A stretch of 64,000 bases of DNA from Pseudomonas sp. TH43 (lineage in GTDB: Bacteria; Pseudomonadota; Gammaproteobacteria; Pseudomonadales; Pseudomonadaceae), in assembly GCF_016650635.1 (NCBI RefSeq), contig NZ_JAEKFI010000001.1:372001-436000 (forward strand), written 5' to 3'. Positions 52,825 through 62,642 of this stretch are shown piece after piece; the stretch's first letter is position 1, and the number at the start of each line of letters is the position of its first letter. Both the position numbers and the translations under genes were made by a program. The notes beneath the pieces were generated by a model. It did not search any database, had not been told where the DNA came from, and worked only from the letters and a program-made list of their open reading frames with translations.

Positions 52825-53643
52825 TTAAGTCAGAACATCCGGTTCTGCGCGCAAAATCCGTTCGCGAAACGGCTGGAAGCTGAACCAACCGCCAAATTCA
52901 GTACCGACCTGTCTGGCCGTGTGTCGCGCAACGTCATGCGGGATAAGCCGTGGTGAACCCGCCGCTTCGGCGAGCAGTTGCGTGCGTGCCGCGTTGTCCA
53001 TCGCGATAAAACGCCAGACGGCCGCTTCGACGGTTTGGCCAACGGTTAGCAGGCCATGATTTTGCAGGATCAACGCGTTGTGTTCGCCAAGGGTCTGGGC
53101 AATGCGCGCGCCCTCTCTGGTGTCCAGCACCACCCCGGAAAAATTGTCGAACAGTGCGTGCTTTTCATAAAAGGCACAGGCGTCCTGGGTCAGCGGGTCC
53201 AGCAAACGTCCCAGACTCGACCAGGCCTTGCCGTACAGCGAATGTGCATGCGCCGCGGCGATCACCTGCGGGCGGGCTTCATGCAGCGCGGCATGGATAG
53301 CGAACGCGGCCAGGTTCAACGCGCCCTCGCCTTCGAGGATTTCGCCGTCAGGATTGACCAGCAACAGATCCGACACCCGCAAATGACCGAAATACACGCC
53401 CACCGGGTTGACCCAAAAGTGATCCGGCCGTCCTGGGTCGCGCACCGTGATGTGCCCGGCGCCGCCCATATCGAACCCTTGCAGGGCAAACACCCGGAAC
53501 GCGATTGCGAGGCTCTGTTTGCGCTGCAAGCGTTCCTGCGCAACGCTCTCGTGCTGCGGCGGATGCTCCCAGCGAAACACGGTGTGGCCGTCGCGCGGCA
53601 AGTCGTACACCCCCGGCCGGTGAATTGCGTTGGCTGTGCTCAT
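52825..53643 (-). CDS. Class II aldolase/adducin-family protein
   Basis: 272 residues. Class II aldolase signatures: GFDMGGAGHITVRDP, AIHAALHEARPQVIAAAHAH (zinc ligands HxH) and ALILQNHGLLTVGQTVEAAV (third His). Such proteins are retro-aldolases or decarboxylases acting on small hydroxy-acids. AAAGGAG precedes the ATG. It is followed after 11 bases by the second SsuA-like gene and preceded by the hydroxyacid dehydrogenase gene, so it acts on the imported compound's carbon skeleton. Confidence 0.85.
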   Translation of the reverse strand: MSTANAIHRPGVYDLPRDGHTVFRWEHPPQHESVAQERLQRKQSLAIAFRVFALQGFDMGGAGHITVRDPGRPDHFWVNPVGVYFGHLRVSDLLLVNPDGEILEGEGALNLAAFAIHAALHEARPQVIAAAHAHSLYGKAWSSLGRLLDPLTQDACAFYEKHALFDNFSGVVLDTREGARIAQTLGEHNALILQNHGLLTVGQTVEAAVWRFIAMDNAARTQLLAEAAGSPRLIPHDVARHTARQVGTEFGGWFSFQPFRERILRAEPDVLT

Positions 53644-53655
53644 GGCTGACTCCTT

Positions 53656-54594
53656 TCAATATCCACGGCTGATCTCCACCGGGTTTTCCAATGGCAGCCC
53701 TTTGCGCTGGCGTTCAATGTTGCGCGCCAGCAAACGGGCAATGTTGAGGTACACCTGCGGCGAATTGGCCGAGGTGTGCGGTGATAAATGAATGCGTCGA
53801 TGACGGTAAAACGGGTGCCCCGCCGGCAGCGGCTCCGGGTCGCTGACATCCAGACTCGCCAAGCCGACTTGCCCGGCATCGAGGGCGCGCAACAACGCGT
53901 GCTGATCGATCAGCGCCCCGCGTGCTAGGTTGATCAGATGCAGCCCCGGCCGGGCTGACGCCAGCACCGCTTCGCTGACGATGTGCTGTGTCGCGGGCGT
54001 GACCGGTGCCGCCAGCAGCACATGATCGGCACGGCCAAACAACTCATGAATGTCCGCCACTGCGCGCACGCCGGGCACTTCAAAGGGCTGCTCGGAGTGA
54101 CGCAGCGCGAGGACGTGCATCCCCAATGCCTGCGCTTTCGGCGCCAGGGCCTGGGCAATACTGCCGAAACCGAACAGCCCCAGGGTGCTGCCGGACACCG
54201 AAGCCAGCGGCCGCTGCTGCCAGTGCGCCGCGTCGTTGATCCAGACGTCCGGCAGTTGCTTGGCGGCCGTGAAAATCGCGGCCAGGGCAAACTCGGCCAT
54301 CGTCTCTGCGGTAGTGCCTCGCGCACTCGCCACCGGCAAACTGTCGAACAGCCAGCGAGGGAAATAATCGAGACCGCTGGTCACCAGTTGAACCAGCCGC
54401 AAACCAAACGGCCAACCGGGCGGCGGCGCCGACGCATCCCGAAAGTCGGCATGTGGGGCGGCGAGCAACACCTGAACATCCGCCGGCAGATTCGCTGGCA
54501 AACCCCGCGATAACTCAAGCACTTCAACATCAGGCAATTGCGCTCGCAGGTGTTGATTGAACGCCGCGTCCAACTGACTGGCGATGCGCGTCAT
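53656..54594 (-). CDS. D-2-hydroxyacid dehydrogenase (NAD-dependent)
   Basis: 312 residues from ATG 54594, which overlaps the upstream stop as ATGA. Rossmann motif LGLFGFGSIAQALAPKAQAL, LINLARGALIDQHALLRAL (catalytic Arg region), and SPHTSANSPQVYLNIARLLA with the catalytic His. Reduces a 2-keto acid or oxidises a D-2-hydroxy acid; the substrate specificity is unknown. Placed between the acyl-CoA-dehydrogenase-like and aldolase genes in one operon. Confidence 0.85.
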   Translation of the reverse strand: MTRIASQLDAAFNQHLRAQLPDVEVLELSRGLPANLPADVQVLLAAPHADFRDASAPPPGWPFGLRLVQLVTSGLDYFPRWLFDSLPVASARGTTAETMAEFALAAIFTAAKQLPDVWINDAAHWQQRPLASVSGSTLGLFGFGSIAQALAPKAQALGMHVLALRHSEQPFEVPGVRAVADIHELFGRADHVLLAAPVTPATQHIVSEAVLASARPGLHLINLARGALIDQHALLRALDAGQVGLASLDVSDPEPLPAGHPFYRHRRIHLSPHTSANSPQVYLNIARLLARNIERQRKGLPLENPVEISRGY

Positions 54595-55796
54595 GCCTGG
54601 GCGCCCCGGCTCGGCAAAGCGAATGCGGCGCGGCCGACGGCACCGAGGATCGCGTCGTTCTGCGGGGTGTGAATCCGGCTGCACAACACGTCGCGGTAAT
54701 GCCGCTCGATCGGATTTCCACGGGCCAGGCCCGGGTTGCCGATGGCTTCGATCCCCAATTCGACGGCGCTGATGGCGTTGCTGGTGACCAGGTATTTGAC
54801 CTGTGTGGCTTCGCTCGGATCGACCCGTCCTTGTGCCGCAGCATCCAGCAGCACGCGGTTGGCAAACAGCAGCGCGTCGATGCGCCCGATCAGTTCATGA
54901 AACCGCGGCAGGCTCGACAGCGGCGCCCCCAGATTGGCCGGCGTGCGCTCGGCAAGCCAGCCCACTAACCAGTCGCGGGCGGCGCGGGCTACGCCGTCGT
55001 AGATCGACGAAAGCAGCACTGCCAGCCACAACACGCCGGTACTGTCCAGTTCAGAGGGACGCGGGACGCTGGCCGGCAGAATGTCCACGGCGTATTCGCT
55101 GGCGACGAACACGTCTTCGAAAATCACATCGTGGCTGCCGGTAGCGCGCATGCCCAAGTGATCCCAGGTTTCCTCGATGCGAATCCCCGGCGTATCCCGA
55201 TGCACCAGCCAAGTGCCCACGTGCGGCTCGCTGTCGTCACTGCGCGCCCAGACTGCCAGCCAGGTCAGGCCGGGAATGCCGGTGGAGTAAATCTTCCGGC
55301 CGCTAAGCAACCAGCCACCGTCCACGCGTCGCGCAATGGTGTTGGGCAAGCCGCCACGGGCCGGTGTGCCGAGATCCGGCTCGACCCGCAACGCGTTGAT
55401 CAATGCGCCCTCTTCCACTGCTTCGCGTGCCAGCCGTTCGCGCAAGTGCAGCGGCCAGGCCTGATTGCCTTGCAGGCGCGTGTGCTGCAGGTATTGCATC
55501 ACCAGCACCAACGCGGTGGACGGTTCGCCGCGAGCCACTGCGCTGACGACCCGGCGCGCCTGGGCCAGTGTCGCCTCGCTGCCACCCAGACGGCGCGGCA
55601 CCGTCAACGCCAGCAAACCGTGCTCATGCAATCGCCGCAGATTGGCGTGGGGGAACTCGCTGTGTTTGTCGTAATAAGCCGCCGTCGCGGCGAATTCGTC
55701 GCTGAGCGCTTCCAGCCGTTCGGCGAATGCCGGAGCGTCGAGATCGGGTTGCCGAGCCTGATGCTCGGCGCGGGGTTGCGCGGTGGATAAGCTCAT
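54591..55796 (-). CDS. Acyl-CoA dehydrogenase-like flavoprotein (DszC/SfnB type)
   Basis: 401 residues with the acyl-CoA dehydrogenase fold: LHEHGLLALTVPRRLGGSEA, WLLSGRKIYSTGIPGLTWLA, WDHLGMRATGSHDVIFEDVF. Members in sulfur operons (DszC, SfnB, SfnC) are FMN-dependent monooxygenases or desulfurisation enzymes rather than true dehydrogenases, and the position between ABC sulfonate genes supports that reading. Overlaps ssuB (ATGA) and the hydroxyacid dehydrogenase gene (ATGA). Confidence 0.82.
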   Translation of the reverse strand: MSLSTAQPRAEHQARQPDLDAPAFAERLEALSDEFAATAAYYDKHSEFPHANLRRLHEHGLLALTVPRRLGGSEATLAQARRVVSAVARGEPSTALVLVMQYLQHTRLQGNQAWPLHLRERLAREAVEEGALINALRVEPDLGTPARGGLPNTIARRVDGGWLLSGRKIYSTGIPGLTWLAVWARSDDSEPHVGTWLVHRDTPGIRIEETWDHLGMRATGSHDVIFEDVFVASEYAVDILPASVPRPSELDSTGVLWLAVLLSSIYDGVARAARDWLVGWLAERTPANLGAPLSSLPRFHELIGRIDALLFANRVLLDAAAQGRVDPSEATQVKYLVTSNAISAVELGIEAIGNPGLARGNPIERHYRDVLCSRIHTPQNDAILGAVGRAAFALPSRGAQA

Positions 55797-56572
55797 CGGT
55801 TGCCGGTCCTGCTCAAGGGTTGGGAATCGTCAGCGGCACTGGCAACGTCGGGATCGCTGTCGATCCCGAGCAATTCCAGCAGGCGCGCACGCAAATCATG
55901 GAACGCCGGCGTCGCGATCTGACGCGGGCGCGGCAAGCGAATCTGGATCTGTTCGGCGATGCGCCCGTGGGCCAACACCACCACCCGATCTGCCAGCAGG
56001 ACTGCTTCGTCAACGTCGTGCGTGACCAGCAACACCGCCGGGGTGTGCACTCGCCACAACGCAATAATCAGTTGATGCATGCGGATGCGCGTCAAGGCAT
56101 CGAGGGCGGCGAACGGTTCGTCCAGCAGCAACAGTTTCGGCTCACGGACCAGTGCCCTCGCCAGCGCGACGCGCTGCGCTTCGCCTCCGGACAAAGTGCC
56201 TGGCCAGGCATTGAGCCGATGCTCCAGGCCGACCTCAGTCATCGCCGCCAATGCGCGCTCTTTCGCCCCTTCGCCACGCACCCCGAGGGAGACGTTGCGC
56301 CAGGCGCGTTTCCACGGCATCAAGCGCGGCTCCTGAAACACCGCCGCCAGCGCTTCGGGTACCTTCAACCGGCCTTCGTCGATCCGGTCGAGCCCGGCCA
56401 GCGCTCGCAACAAAGTGGTTTTACCCGAACCGCTACTGCCCAGCAGGGCAACAAATTCGCCAGGCGCAATCTCCAGGTCCAAGTGATCGAGCACCGCCTG
56501 GCCGGCAAACCGGCGCGTGACCTGTCGGCACTCGACGGCTGGCAGTGGGGGTTTGGCAAACAGCACAGTCAT
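55793..56572 (-). CDS. ABC transporter ATP-binding protein, SsuB/TauB type
   Basis: 259 residues. Walker A LLGSSGSGKTTLLRALAGL, signature TLSGGEAQRVALARALV, Walker B LLLLDEPFAALDALT and H-loop VLLVTHDVDEAV. The segment AVFQEPRLMPWKRAWRNVSL is typical of the sulfonate/nitrate/taurine subfamily. It starts 2 bases after the permease stop and energises sulfonate import with SsuC and the SsuA-like binding proteins. Confidence 0.88.
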   Translation of the reverse strand: MTVLFAKPPLPAVECRQVTRRFAGQAVLDHLDLEIAPGEFVALLGSSGSGKTTLLRALAGLDRIDEGRLKVPEALAAVFQEPRLMPWKRAWRNVSLGVRGEGAKERALAAMTEVGLEHRLNAWPGTLSGGEAQRVALARALVREPKLLLLDEPFAALDALTRIRMHQLIIALWRVHTPAVLLVTHDVDEAVLLADRVVVLAHGRIAEQIQIRLPRPRQIATPAFHDLRARLLELLGIDSDPDVASAADDSQPLSRTGNR

Positions 56573-56574
56573 GG

Positions 56575-57396
56575 TCAGCTCCTGATAAAGGTCGGGCGCC
56601 AGGCCAGCGCAAACCGTTCAAGCAAACGCACCAGGCCGTCGATACCCAGCCCCAGTACGCTGTAAATGATCAGGCAGATGACGATGACGTCTGTACGCAT
56701 GAAGTCCCGCGCATCGTTGACCAGGTAACCAATGCCGGCGCTGGCGTTGATTTGCTCAACCACCACCAGCCCCAGCCAACTGATGCCGAAGGCGTAGCGC
56801 AAACCGACAAAGAATGCCGGCAAGGCACCGGGCAAGATCACGTGGACGATCAGTTCCCAGCGTTTGAGCCCGAGCATCGTTGCGGCTTCGACAAGCTTGG
56901 GGTCGAGGCCGCGGATACCGGAAAACAGCGTGAGATAAATCGGGAAGGTAGTGCCGAGGGCAATCAAGGCGATCTTCGGCGTTTCGCCTACGCCAAACCA
57001 CAGAATGAACAGCGGCACGATGGCCAGGAACGGCAAGGTTCGGAGCATTTGCATCGGCGAGTCGATGGCGATCTCGCCGCGTCGCGACAACCCCGCCACC
57101 AGCGCCAGGACGGTGCCGACGCTAACCCCGATCGCCAGGCCGCTGAGGGCGCGTTGCAGGGAAATCCACAAGTGGCCGGCCAACTCGCCGCTGCCGAGCA
57201 TCTGCCACAGCGTGGCGCCAATCGCACTGGGCGCAGCGATGATGCGCGGTGGCAACAGTCCCGTGCGCGAGGCCAGCTCCCACAGCAGCAACAGCAACAA
57301 CGGGCTGAGCAAGCGCGCAAGCAGATCGCGCCCGGCGGGCCATTGGGCGATGGACTTGAGGCGATCCAGCGGTGTAACGGGGGGTTGCGCAGACAT
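56575..57396 (-). CDS. ABC transporter permease, SsuC/TauC type
   Basis: 273 residues, six membrane segments. The EAA loop is visible (LVEAATMLGLKRWELIVHVI...LPGALPAFFVGL), and the late segment FGISWLGLVVVEQINASAGI is typical of the sulfonate/taurine permease family. First gene of the long reverse-strand operon; GGAAG precedes the ATG. The AT-rich 140 bp upstream should hold the operon promoter. Confidence 0.88.
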   Translation of the reverse strand: MSAQPPVTPLDRLKSIAQWPAGRDLLARLLSPLLLLLLWELASRTGLLPPRIIAAPSAIGATLWQMLGSGELAGHLWISLQRALSGLAIGVSVGTVLALVAGLSRRGEIAIDSPMQMLRTLPFLAIVPLFILWFGVGETPKIALIALGTTFPIYLTLFSGIRGLDPKLVEAATMLGLKRWELIVHVILPGALPAFFVGLRYAFGISWLGLVVVEQINASAGIGYLVNDARDFMRTDVIVICLIIYSVLGLGIDGLVRLLERFALAWRPTFIRS

Positions 57397-57534
57397 TTCA
57401 ACTTCCCTGATAAAGCGCGTCGAACCCCATGCTAACTACATAAAAACTGTCCGTGAAATTCGTTTTAGTTCTAATCTAATATACAAATAATGCATCTATT
57501 CAAATCCACGATATGCAATAAACAACCAATCCGG
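57397..57534. promoter_or_regulatory. Upstream region of the ssu-like operon
   Basis: About 140 bp between the permease start and the lysR stop. The central part (TTTTAGTTCTAATCTAATAT) is sharply AT-rich and probably holds the leftward operon promoter and a LysR-type (CysB/Cbl-like or local) binding site. Boxes cannot be assigned reliably. Confidence 0.45.
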
Positions 57535-58428
57535 TCAGTGCTTGCCCACCCGAGCCGCGACCATTTCGCCAAATACGCTGACCGGTTCTTGCAGGTTGCC
57601 GAGGAAACGCGGATGGATCAGCCACAAATCAATCACCGGTTTGAAGTCCGAGACCGGGACAATTTCCAGTTTGTCGCGATGGCTGCTGTTTTCCAGCAAC
57701 GGCAACGGCACCAGACCATAGCCCAGGCCATTGGCGATCAACCCCAACTGCAATTCGGTGCCGAACGTTTCCAGGTTGATTTGCAACGACAACCCCTGCG
57801 CGCTCAAGGCCCTTTGCAGGCCGGCGCGGAAACCACAGCCGTCAGGGTTGAGCACCCAGCCGCGCTGATAGCAATCGGCGAGTTTGCAGTTGCGTTTGCG
57901 TACCTCGCCTTTGGCGGCGACCACCACCAGGCTCATGCTGGCCAGCGAACGCCCGACCACCCCCTCCGGAAACACCTTACCGGCGGGAAACAGCGCCGCG
58001 ACCACGTCCAGTTCGCCGTTCTCGACCTTGCCCAGCAAATGGCTGCCCCAGCCTGTGGCCACCGACGTCTGTAATTGCGGGTAGAGGGCTTTCAATTGGC
58101 TCAGGGCATCCAGCAACACCACATCGCCGATGGTCTGCGGGACGCCGATGCGTAACGCACCACTGGGCGGGCCGTCGCTGGCCACCAATTCGCTGAGGGC
58201 ATCAATGGTGCGCAGCACTTCCAGGCACTGCCCGTAAACCCGAAGGCCCATGCTGGTCGGTTTCAGCGGTTTGGTGTTGCGGTCGAGCAACTCGACGCCC
58301 AAGGCTTCCTCGAAGTTCTGCACCCGCCGGGTGATCGCCGGCTGGGTCAACTGCAAGGAATCAGCAGCCTGGCTGATGGTTTGGCAGCGGATCACTGCCA
58401 CGAACGCGTTCAGATCATCTATCTTCAT
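57535..58428 (-). CDS. LysR-family transcriptional regulator
   Basis: 297 residues from ATG 58428, where the typical N-terminus begins (MKIDDLNAFVAVIRCQTISQ). HTH: QAADSLQLTQPAITRRVQNF and EALGVELLDRNTKPLKPT. A periplasmic-binding-like effector domain follows (GALRIGVPQTIGDVVLLDAL). It lies between the ssu-like operon and the divergent thiol dioxygenase gene, so it may control either. The arrangement LysR / dioxygenase / rhodanese matches P. aeruginosa PA2601-PA2603 as I recall it. Confidence 0.87.
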   Translation of the reverse strand: MKIDDLNAFVAVIRCQTISQAADSLQLTQPAITRRVQNFEEALGVELLDRNTKPLKPTSMGLRVYGQCLEVLRTIDALSELVASDGPPSGALRIGVPQTIGDVVLLDALSQLKALYPQLQTSVATGWGSHLLGKVENGELDVVAALFPAGKVFPEGVVGRSLASMSLVVVAAKGEVRKRNCKLADCYQRGWVLNPDGCGFRAGLQRALSAQGLSLQINLETFGTELQLGLIANGLGYGLVPLPLLENSSHRDKLEIVPVSDFKPVIDLWLIHPRFLGNLQEPVSVFGEMVAARVGKH

Positions 58429-58532
58429 TCTTTTTTCGCATAATAAATGACTGGAAAAATGTGCATAAAGAATAATACCTTTTAGCTCGCCCGTGTAGTT
58501 CGCGTTTATTTCAGTTTCCACGGAGGGAGCTC

Positions 58533-59162
58533 ATGCCCCAGAACCTTGTGTCCAAACCACTCGCGCCACCTAACCTGGCGCGCTTGCGCCAGTTCATCGA
58601 ACAACTGGCCACGCTGCTCGATGAACAGCCCGGTGAAACAGCGATCCTTGAACAGGGCGGCCGCTTGCTGCAGCAACTGGTCAGCGTCGATGACTGGCTG
58701 CCGGAGGCATTCGCCCGGCCTGACCCCGAACGTTACCAGCAGTTTTTGCTGCACGCTGATTCCCGGCAACGCTTTTCCATCGTCAGTTTTGTCTGGGGGC
58801 CGGGGCAACGCACGCCGATCCATGATCATCGGGTCTGGGGGCTGATCGGCATGTTGCGTGGCGCGGAGTATTCGCAAGGATTTGCCCGGCAACCCGATGG
58901 CGCATTGGCAGCGGCCGGAGCAGCGCTGCGCTTGGATCCGGGCCAGGTCGAAGCGGTGTCGCCAACAGTGGGTGACATTCACCAGGTGGCCAATGCCTAC
59001 AGCGATCAGGTGTCGATCAGTGTGCACGTGTATGGCGCCAACATCGGCGCGGTGAAGCGCGCGGTGTATGGCCTGGACGGCACTGAAAAACCTTTCATCT
59101 CCGGCTATTCCAACAGCCTGTTACCAAACCTCTGGGATTTGTCGAAGGAGCTCCCGCAATGA
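58533..59162 (+). CDS. Thiol dioxygenase (cysteine / 3-mercaptopropionate dioxygenase)
   Basis: 209 residues, cupin fold of the cysteine dioxygenase family. Metal-binding histidines are in GPGQRTPIHDHRVWGLIG (HDH) and the third in VSPTVGDIHQVANAYSDQ. A catalytic Tyr lies near the C-terminus. Orthologues in Pseudomonas, including P. aeruginosa PA2602, prefer 3-mercaptopropionate. GGAGGGAG precedes the ATG. Its stop overlaps the start of the rhodanese gene (ATGA), so they are co-translated. Confidence 0.87.
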   Translation: MPQNLVSKPLAPPNLARLRQFIEQLATLLDEQPGETAILEQGGRLLQQLVSVDDWLPEAFARPDPERYQQFLLHADSRQRFSIVSFVWGPGQRTPIHDHRVWGLIGMLRGAEYSQGFARQPDGALAAAGAALRLDPGQVEAVSPTVGDIHQVANAYSDQVSISVHVYGANIGAVKRAVYGLDGTEKPFISGYSNSLLPNLWDLSKELPQ

Positions 59163-60740
59163 CCGATTTCGCTATCCGCCGTTACGCCGATATCCGTAAA
59201 GCTCTGCTGGCACGCGAGGAACTTGCATTGCTGGACGTGCGTGAAGAGGCGCCGTTTGCCGAAGCTCATCCGCTGTTTGCGGCCAACATCTCGCTGTCCA
59301 AACTCGAACTGGAAGTGTTGGCACGGGTCCCACGCAAAGACACCCGGGTAACCGTGTATGACGATGGCGAAGGCTTGGCCGCCATCGCCGTTGAACGCTT
59401 GCAAACGCTGGGTTACACCGATGTGGCGCTGCTTGAGGGCGGCCTGCAAGGCTGGCGTGATGCCGGTGGCGAGCTGTTCAAGGACGTCAATGTACCCAGT
59501 AAATCCTTCGGTGAACTGGTGGATGCCGAACGCCACACCCCGTCCCTGGCAGCGGAAGAAGTGCAGGCGCTGCTCGATGCCAAGGCTGACGTGGTGGTGC
59601 TGGACGCCCGACGTTTTGACGAATACCAGACCATGAGTATCCCCGGTGGCATCAGCGTACCTGGCGCCGAACTGGTGTTGCGGGTGCGCGAGTTGGCTCC
59701 GGACCCGCAAACGCGGGTCATCGTCAATTGCGCCGGACGCACCCGCAGCATCATCGGCACCCAGTCACTGGTCAACGCCGGGATTCCCAACCCCGTGTCC
59801 GCCCTGCGCAATGGCACCATCGGCTGGACCCTCGCCGGCCAGACCCTGGAGCATGGCCAGGACCGGCGCTTCAAACCCGTCAGCGCTCACAACAAAAACC
59901 TCGCCATCGAAGCCGCCCGCGCGGTCGCCAAACGCGCCAACGTGAGCCGCATCGGCCTGGCCGAGTGGCGACGCTGGCAAGCCGACCCGGCCCGCACTAC
60001 GTATTTGTTCGATGTGCGCACGCCGGAAGAATTTGCTGCCGGCCACTTGCCGGGCTCGCGCTCCACACCCGGCGGACAACTGGTCCAGGAAACCGATCAT
60101 TTCGCCAGCGTTCGTGGTGCGCGCCTGGTGCTGGTGGATGACGATAATGTGCGGGCGAACATGAGTGCGTCCTGGCTGGCACAGATGGGTTGGCAAGTGT
60201 CCGTACTGGATGACTTGAACCCGAGCGACTTCAGTGAACAAGGCCCATGGCAGCCCCCTGCCGACCGCCCCCGCAGCCGAAGAAATCAGCCCGCAGACGC
60301 TGGCGGACTGGCTGAAAGAGCCGGGCACGGAGGTGCTGGATTTAACCGCCAGTGCCCTTTACGTACAACGGCACATCCCCGGCGCGTGGTGGGTATTGCG
60401 CAGTCAGTTGCAGTCAGCGTTGGCGAACATTCCGCCGGCCCAGCGTTATGTCTTGACCTGCGGCAGCAGCTTGCTCGCCCGTTGGGCTGTGCCGCAGTTG
60501 CAGGCACTGACCCAGCGCCCGGTGGTGGTGTTGCGCGGCGGTACAAGCGCCTGGATCGAAGCTGGACTCCCGGTGCAAGCAAGCCCGCAGCATTTGGCGT
60601 CACCGCGTATCGACCGCTATCGCCGACCGTATGAAGGCACCGACAATCCGCGCGAAGCCATGCAGGGCTATCTGGATTGGGAATATGGGCTGGTGGCACA
60701 GTTGGGCCGTGACGGAACGCACGGTTTTTTCGTGATCTGA
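59159..60740 (+). CDS. Multi-domain rhodanese sulfurtransferase, frameshifted
   Basis: The intact protein would be ~527 residues with four rhodanese repeats. Three are seen in the first frame: LALLDVREEAPFAEAHPLFA; VVVLDARRFDEYQTMSIPGG with VIVNCAGRTRS (active Cys); and TYLFDVRTPEEFAAGHLPGS. The last (TEVLDLTASALYVQRHIPGA, with VLTCGSS) is in another frame. The break is in CAGCCCCCTG: five C at 60254-60258 where four would keep the frame. Unless it is a sequencing error or is bypassed, the product is truncated with a garbled tail ending at 60634. It overlaps the dioxygenase gene and probably handles sulfane sulfur. Confidence 0.82.
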
Positions 60741-60816
60741 CCGTTCGGGACAGGGTCGACCCGCTCGGCCCTGTTTCAGCCCTTTGCGCACCCTCCGACA
60801 ATTGCGCGATTGGTCG

Positions 60817-62340
60817 TCATACCGTCAACGTCGGCGATTGGCCGCTACGCGCAAACTGGTTACGCCCCAGTGCCTTGGCGCTGTACAGCGCCTGATCCGC
60901 CGCTTCGATCAATCCCTGCAAACCTTCCAGTTGCGCGCCTGTCGCCGTGGCGATGCCAATGCTCACGCTCAGGCGCCCGAACGGGCTGGCGCTGTGCGGG
61001 ATGTTCTGTTGCGTCAGGCGATCGAGGATGAGCTGAGCCACCACCGCGGCGCCGTCAGCATCGGTATTCGGCATGATGACGCCCATCTCCTCGCCACCAT
61101 AGCGCGCCAGCAGGTCTGACGGGCGTCGCACACAGTCCTGCAGCACGCGGCCAACGGTCTGCAGGCAGGCATCGCCGGCGACATGCCCAAAGGCGTCATT
61201 GAACAGCTTGAAGTAGTCGATATCGATCATCAGCAATGCCAGCGTGCTGCCGTCACGTTGTGCCCGCCGAGCTTCCATGGCGAGGCTCTCGTCAAAGCAG
61301 CGCCGATTGGCCAGACCTGTCAGGGCGTCCTTCATTGCCAGCAATTCAAGCTGGCGATTGGATGAGAGCAACTGCTGCTGCGTTCCGCGTAACTGGTCCT
61401 CGGCCTCGGTACGCCGGCGGATATCCACAATCAGAAACCAGCCGATCAGACTGGTCAGCCCGAGCAGCCCGGCCACCACCACTGCCGACAGCCACGCTTC
61501 CATACGCCACGCCGCCAGTGCCTCGCGTTTGCCGAGGGCGACGGTGGTGATCAAGGGCAGCCGATCACTCTTGCGAAAGGCGTACAGCCGCTCAACGCCG
61601 TCCAGGCTGGAGGTGAACGACGCTGTGCCGACTGAGCGATCGACCAGATACTTCGCATAGATGGGCGACTTGGAAAAGTTGCGCCCCATGTCCTGCTCGC
61701 GAAAGGGATAGCGAACCAGCAACGTGCCATCGGTATAGGACAAGCCGATGGCGCCCTCCTGCCCGACGTCGATCTTGCCAAACAGGCGCAGGAAGTTTTC
61801 GACCCCCAGTGTCACCGCCACCACGCCCGCAAACTCGCCGCGAGCGTCGTTGAAACGGCGGCTGACCGTTATCACCCACTCTTGATTGGAACGGCTTTGA
61901 ATCGGTGGCCCGATGAAGGTTTCGCGGGAGGGATCATCACGATGATGGATGAAATAGGCGCGATCACTGCTGTTCGCCCCGGCGGGAATCGGCCGGTTCG
62001 AAGACATCAGCCAGCGTCCCTGAGTATCGTAAATGGTGATGCCACTGAGCTGCGGCATCAACGGTTCCTGGCGCATGACCAGGGCACTCAGCCGCTGAAT
62101 CTGCGCGGGGCCACTGCCTTCGGTCTCCAGACGTTCGACGAGGCCGAGCAGCAGCAATGAACTCTGGCGCACGATACCTTCGGAGTACGTCGCCAACGCC
62201 TGAGTCAGGTTCAAGCCATGGACGTTGACTTCTTCCAGTGCGCGCTCTCGAGAAGCCAACACTTTCCACACCGTCAATGACGCGAGGGAACAACCGATCA
62301 CCGACAACAAAAGCACAACCAGATGAATATCACGCTTCAC
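60817..62340 (-). CDS. Membrane diguanylate cyclase with dCACHE sensor
   Basis: About 507 residues from a GTG at 62340 (AAAGG upstream); the frame is open further. Layout: a first membrane span (LVVLLLSVIGCSLASLTVWK), a periplasmic double-CACHE sensor (ITIYDTQGRWLMSSNRPIPA ... GEFAGVVAVTLGVENFLRLF), a second span (LSAVVVAGLLGLTSLIGWFL), and a GGDEF domain with RYGGEEMGV. The RPSD motif five residues before GGEE is an inhibitory site for c-di-GMP. It makes c-di-GMP in response to a periplasmic small ligand. It stands alone on its strand. Confidence 0.88.
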   Translation of the reverse strand: MKRDIHLVVLLLSVIGCSLASLTVWKVLASRERALEEVNVHGLNLTQALATYSEGIVRQSSLLLLGLVERLETEGSGPAQIQRLSALVMRQEPLMPQLSGITIYDTQGRWLMSSNRPIPAGANSSDRAYFIHHRDDPSRETFIGPPIQSRSNQEWVITVSRRFNDARGEFAGVVAVTLGVENFLRLFGKIDVGQEGAIGLSYTDGTLLVRYPFREQDMGRNFSKSPIYAKYLVDRSVGTASFTSSLDGVERLYAFRKSDRLPLITTVALGKREALAAWRMEAWLSAVVVAGLLGLTSLIGWFLIVDIRRRTEAEDQLRGTQQQLLSSNRQLELLAMKDALTGLANRRCFDESLAMEARRAQRDGSTLALLMIDIDYFKLFNDAFGHVAGDACLQTVGRVLQDCVRRPSDLLARYGGEEMGVIMPNTDADGAAVVAQLILDRLTQQNIPHSASPFGRLSVSIGIATATGAQLEGLQGLIEAADQALYSAKALGRNQFARSGQSPTLTV

Positions 62341-62642
62341 ATTGCTACCTTTTGGAAAGTCCGGTTTTCCTTGCCAGCGACCCATGACCGACGCAATGGT
62401 TGCAGACTCCTGCGCTTGCCGCGCGCAAGGATACAAGCAGTGATGAAACGTTGCAGCAACAGATTATGCAGCGCGAAAAAGTACCTGACCTCGCCTCACA
62501 TATCAGATCAACCAGAAGATGTTCAGCGGCCTTCACTTCTATAGGCGAACCAAGACTCGTGCGCAACGAATGACTTGTACGATGTCCTACCACAAGGTAT
62601 TACTACGTCTCCAAAAAATAATAAAACCACGGAGATCGTTAC
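62341..62642. other. Divergent intergenic region
   Basis: About 300 bp between the diguanylate cyclase (leftward) and the SMP-30 gene (rightward). It holds both promoters; the part near 62590-62630 is AT-rich (CCAAAAAATAATAAAACCAC). No gene supported. Confidence 0.45.
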
